Assembly (NCBI GenBank): GCA_964428185.1
Contig: CAYRXH010000056.1
Location: 1 to 16,050 of the forward strand
Length of the DNA: 16,050 nt
Direction of reading: 5' to 3'
Origin: CAYMAZ01 sp964428185
Lineage (GTDB): Bacteria; Bacteroidota; Bacteroidia; Bacteroidales; DTU049
In this document: positions 14,055 to 16,050 of the stretch, piece after piece
Layout of the letters: every line of letters starts with the position of its first letter
Position numbering within the stretch: the first letter of the stretch is position 1
The notes under the pieces: generated by a model
Database searches by the model: none
Told to the model about the DNA's origin: nothing
Seen by the model: only the letters and a program-made list of their open reading frames with translations
Made by a program: the position numbers and the translations under genes

Positions 14055-15812
14055 TTATATTTTTTTGTGTCTTGGTCTGGATTGTAAATTATTTTTTTCT
14101 GAGAGATTTCTTCTTTTTTTTCCATCAGTTGGAACAGAGATTTTTTGCTCAGTAAATGGATCTAAGCCAGTATAATATATAACAGAGGAAAGAGTCATGG
14201 GGGTTGGTGTAAATTCCTGAATTGTATCAACAACATATCCCATTGCAGATGATTTTTGTTTGAGGAGTTTGTAATCACCTTCCTTACTGCCCGGATGACC
14301 TGATATTAGATACAGAACAAGCTCCTGTTGGAGATTATATTTGGCTTTAAGAGAGTTGAACAAACGATGAAAAGAAATAAATGTTTTCATCTGAGGTTTT
14401 TTCATGATTTTCAAAACCTGATCTGAAATATGTTCAGGGGCAACTTTGAGTCTCCCAGACACATGATTTACTATAAGAGTTTTTGCATATTCAGTCAGTC
14501 CATATTTCTGACTTTCTGCATCAGAACGATCCACAAACAAATCATACCGGATACCGCTGCCAATTGTAACACGTTTGATCCCCTGAACAGTAAGTGCTTT
14601 TTTGTACAGTGAGATTAGTGGTTTGTGGTCAAAATTCAAATTATCGCATATTTTAGGATAAACACAGCTTGATCGCCTACAAGTCATACACACAGACTTG
14701 TTTTTCCCCTGCATTTTATACATGTTTGCCGATGGTCCCCCAAGATCAGTAATGTGTCCTCGAAAATCCGACGTTGAGGCAATGGTTTTAAGTTCACTAA
14801 GAATTGATGCCTCGCTTCTGGAGGAAATAAATTTTCCCTGATGGGCACTGATGGCACAAAAAGAACACCCTCCAAAACAACCTCTGTGAATTGTAACAGA
14901 GTTTCTGATCATTTCAAAGGCAGGAATGGGTGGCTTGTTTCTGTAGCGGGGATGAGGAAGGCGGGTATAGGGAAGGTCAAATGACAAGTCGATTTCTTTT
15001 TCTGTTTGTGGAGGAAACGGAGCATTCACAACCACATAATGTTTCCCGCTTTTCTGGATGATTTGTTGTGAGTTCAGTGAAGAAAATTCAAACTCTGAAA
15101 TTTTATGCATTCGGGCAAATGCTTTTTTTGAGGCAGTGCATTCTTCATGCGAAGGAAGAATGAGTTGTTTTTGTTTTTCAGGAATTGTTTCTGATAAAAA
15201 AGCAGTTTGGGGGATATCTGTAATTTGTTTTACATTAAATCCGGCATTCAGTTTTTCTGTGAGCTGAACAAATGCTTTTTCTGCCATTCCATAAAGTATC
15301 AAATCCGCTCTTGTTTCAATAAGAAATGAAGGTTTCAGGGTGTCGGTCCAGTAATCATAATGCGTGATTCTTCGCAGTGAAGCTTCAATACCTCCTAAAA
15401 TAACAGGTGTTTCGGGGAACAATTGCTTAAGGATTTTTGTATATACAATTGTTGCGTAGTCGGGTCTGTATCCAGAACGTCCACCAGGCGTGAAGGCATC
15501 GTCAGAACGTAGTCTCTTGCGTGCAGTGTAATGATTCACCATGGAATCCATGCACCCAGAAGTCACACCAAAAAAAAGCCGTGGTTTTCCCAGTTTTTTA
15601 AAATCACGGAAATCATCTCGCCAGTTGGGCTGTGGAATAACAGCTACTCTGAATCCCAGATGTTCTGCCAGTCTTGCTATGACTGCCGTTCCGAATGCTG
15701 GATGATCAATATAGGCATCCCCGCTGATAATGATAATATCAACATATTCCCAGCCCAGTTTTTTCATTTCATCAGCAGAAGTAGGTAGAAATTTTGAAGA
15801 TGTAAGGTACAT
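14055..15812 (-). CDS. ygiQ: YgiQ family radical SAM protein
   Basis: 585 residues. The N-terminal half carries the cobalamin-binding-like domain of the UPF0313/YgiQ family, with DIIIISGDAYIDHPAFGTAVIARLAEHLGFRVAVI (25-59) as the family opening. The radical SAM 4Fe-4S motif is CFGGCSFC (C312, C316, C319) preceded by VTIHRG. A second cysteine group (C375, C378, C383, C389; MTCRRSSCVYPKIC) follows and may bind another cluster. The biochemical role of YgiQ is not established. Its C-terminus is short and basic, within the range for Bacteroidetes members. The start at 15812 fits a -7 element about 20 nt upstream. The stop lies directly beside repeat copy 2. Confidence 0.93.
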   Translation of the reverse strand: MYLTSSKFLPTSADEMKKLGWEYVDIIIISGDAYIDHPAFGTAVIARLAEHLGFRVAVIPQPNWRDDFRDFKKLGKPRLFFGVTSGCMDSMVNHYTARKRLRSDDAFTPGGRSGYRPDYATIVYTKILKQLFPETPVILGGIEASLRRITHYDYWTDTLKPSFLIETRADLILYGMAEKAFVQLTEKLNAGFNVKQITDIPQTAFLSETIPEKQKQLILPSHEECTASKKAFARMHKISEFEFSSLNSQQIIQKSGKHYVVVNAPFPPQTEKEIDLSFDLPYTRLPHPRYRNKPPIPAFEMIRNSVTIHRGCFGGCSFCAISAHQGKFISSRSEASILSELKTIASTSDFRGHITDLGGPSANMYKMQGKNKSVCMTCRRSSCVYPKICDNLNFDHKPLISLYKKALTVQGIKRVTIGSGIRYDLFVDRSDAESQKYGLTEYAKTLIVNHVSGRLKVAPEHISDQVLKIMKKPQMKTFISFHRLFNSLKAKYNLQQELVLYLISGHPGSKEGDYKLLKQKSSAMGYVVDTIQEFTPTPMTLSSVIYYTGLDPFTEQKISVPTDGKKRRNLSEKNNLQSRPRHKKI

Positions 15813-15831
15813 AAAAAAATTACTACTTCTG

Positions 15832-15839
15832 CAAAGTTA
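15832..15839 (-). promoter_or_regulatory. -7 element for ygiQ
   Basis: The minus strand reads TAACTTTG, an exact TAnnTTTG match 19 nt before the ygiQ ATG. A TTTG at 15869-15866 could be the -33 element, but the 26-nt spacing is longer than usual. Confidence 0.5.
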
Positions 15840-15930
15840 AAAATTAAGCAGCAGAAAGAAAGACTCAAAGCATTTTGAAAAAGGATAATTTCATAGTTTC
15901 AATCAATTTAAAAGCAAAATGACATAGCAG

Positions 15931-15954
15931 AAATTGTTATATGTGCAACAATTT
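15931..15954. repeat. 8-bp perfect hairpin in the region upstream of ygiQ
   Basis: AAATTGTT (15931-15938) and AACAATTT (15947-15954) pair perfectly around the 8-nt loop ATATGTGC. A long T-run follows only further on (around 15970-15978), too far for a normal terminator. It may be an operator for a gene beyond the window end or simply AT-rich chance. Confidence 0.3.
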
Positions 15955-16050
15955 TCTCACATGATATTCTTTTTTTTTATCACTACTGTCCGACTAATTT
16001 TATTTCCGTGTTTTTGTTCATGTTGTTGATTTTTTTCAAACAAACTTTAC

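Noticed and set aside
13919..14155. A 78-codon plus-strand ORF across repeat copy 2, with part of its translation (HKTC..TDFS.RY.FLS) resembling the same frame of copy 1
   Set aside because: In copy 1 the aligned frame is interrupted by TAA at 489-491, the conserved parts coincide with hairpins and a T-run, and the ORF end runs into the ygiQ coding region. The shared translation follows from nucleotide similarity rather than a real protein.
16042..16050. AAACTTTAC at the right edge equals 17-25 at the left edge, as if another MITE copy began there
   Set aside because: A 9-bp AT-rich match is expected by chance, and the shared bases lie mostly outside the inverted repeat at 24-39. The window ends before it could be tested.

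Overview
This 16-kb window is AT-rich chromosomal DNA from a member of the Bacteroidetes, most likely Bacteroidales-like. The lineage call rests on three things. Several genes are preceded by TAnnTTTG, the -7 element of the Bacteroidetes housekeeping sigma factor. A DUF4837 lipoprotein, a family I know only from this phylum, is present. Gene arrangements such as yicC-gmk-nadD and lemA-htpX are common there. No rRNA, tRNA, CRISPR array, transposase or phage gene is visible. All large genes look intact.

Layout. Bases 1-672 are non-coding and unusually structured: a possible 219-bp MITE-like element with 16-bp terminal inverted repeats (24-242), a strong hairpin (360-398), copy 1 of a ~115-bp dispersed repeat (441-560), then the greA promoter and a terminator-like hairpin in the greA leader. 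Next come greA and a HIT-family gene on the plus strand, coupled by TAATG. They converge on a membrane-anchored SagB-type nitroreductase gene on the minus strand. That gene is divergent from lemA-htpX (plus), which ends in a clear intrinsic terminator. yicC-gmk-nadD (minus) follows as a tight operon. A phospholipase D/cardiolipin synthase-type gene (plus) converges with a minus-strand pair encoding a LysM lytic transglycosylase (MltD-like) and the DUF4837 lipoprotein. A secreted NlpC/P60 hydrolase (plus) meets a LOG-family gene tail to tail with overlapping stop codons. The LOG gene lies downstream of pheT (minus). Copy 2 of the dispersed repeat fills the gap between pheT and ygiQ (minus, radical SAM). 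The window ends in about 240 bp of non-coding DNA upstream of ygiQ.

How the genes fit together. Most are core housekeeping functions: transcript-elongation rescue (GreA), RNA turnover (YicC), GTP and NAD precursor synthesis (Gmk, NadD), tRNA charging (PheT), membrane lipid synthesis and quality control (PLD enzyme, LemA/HtpX), and peptidoglycan remodelling (MltD-like and NlpC/P60, divergently transcribed from one intergenic region). I found no new multi-gene system. The most interesting signals are non-coding: the greA-leader attenuator-like hairpin, the two-copy structured repeat and the MITE-like inverted repeat.
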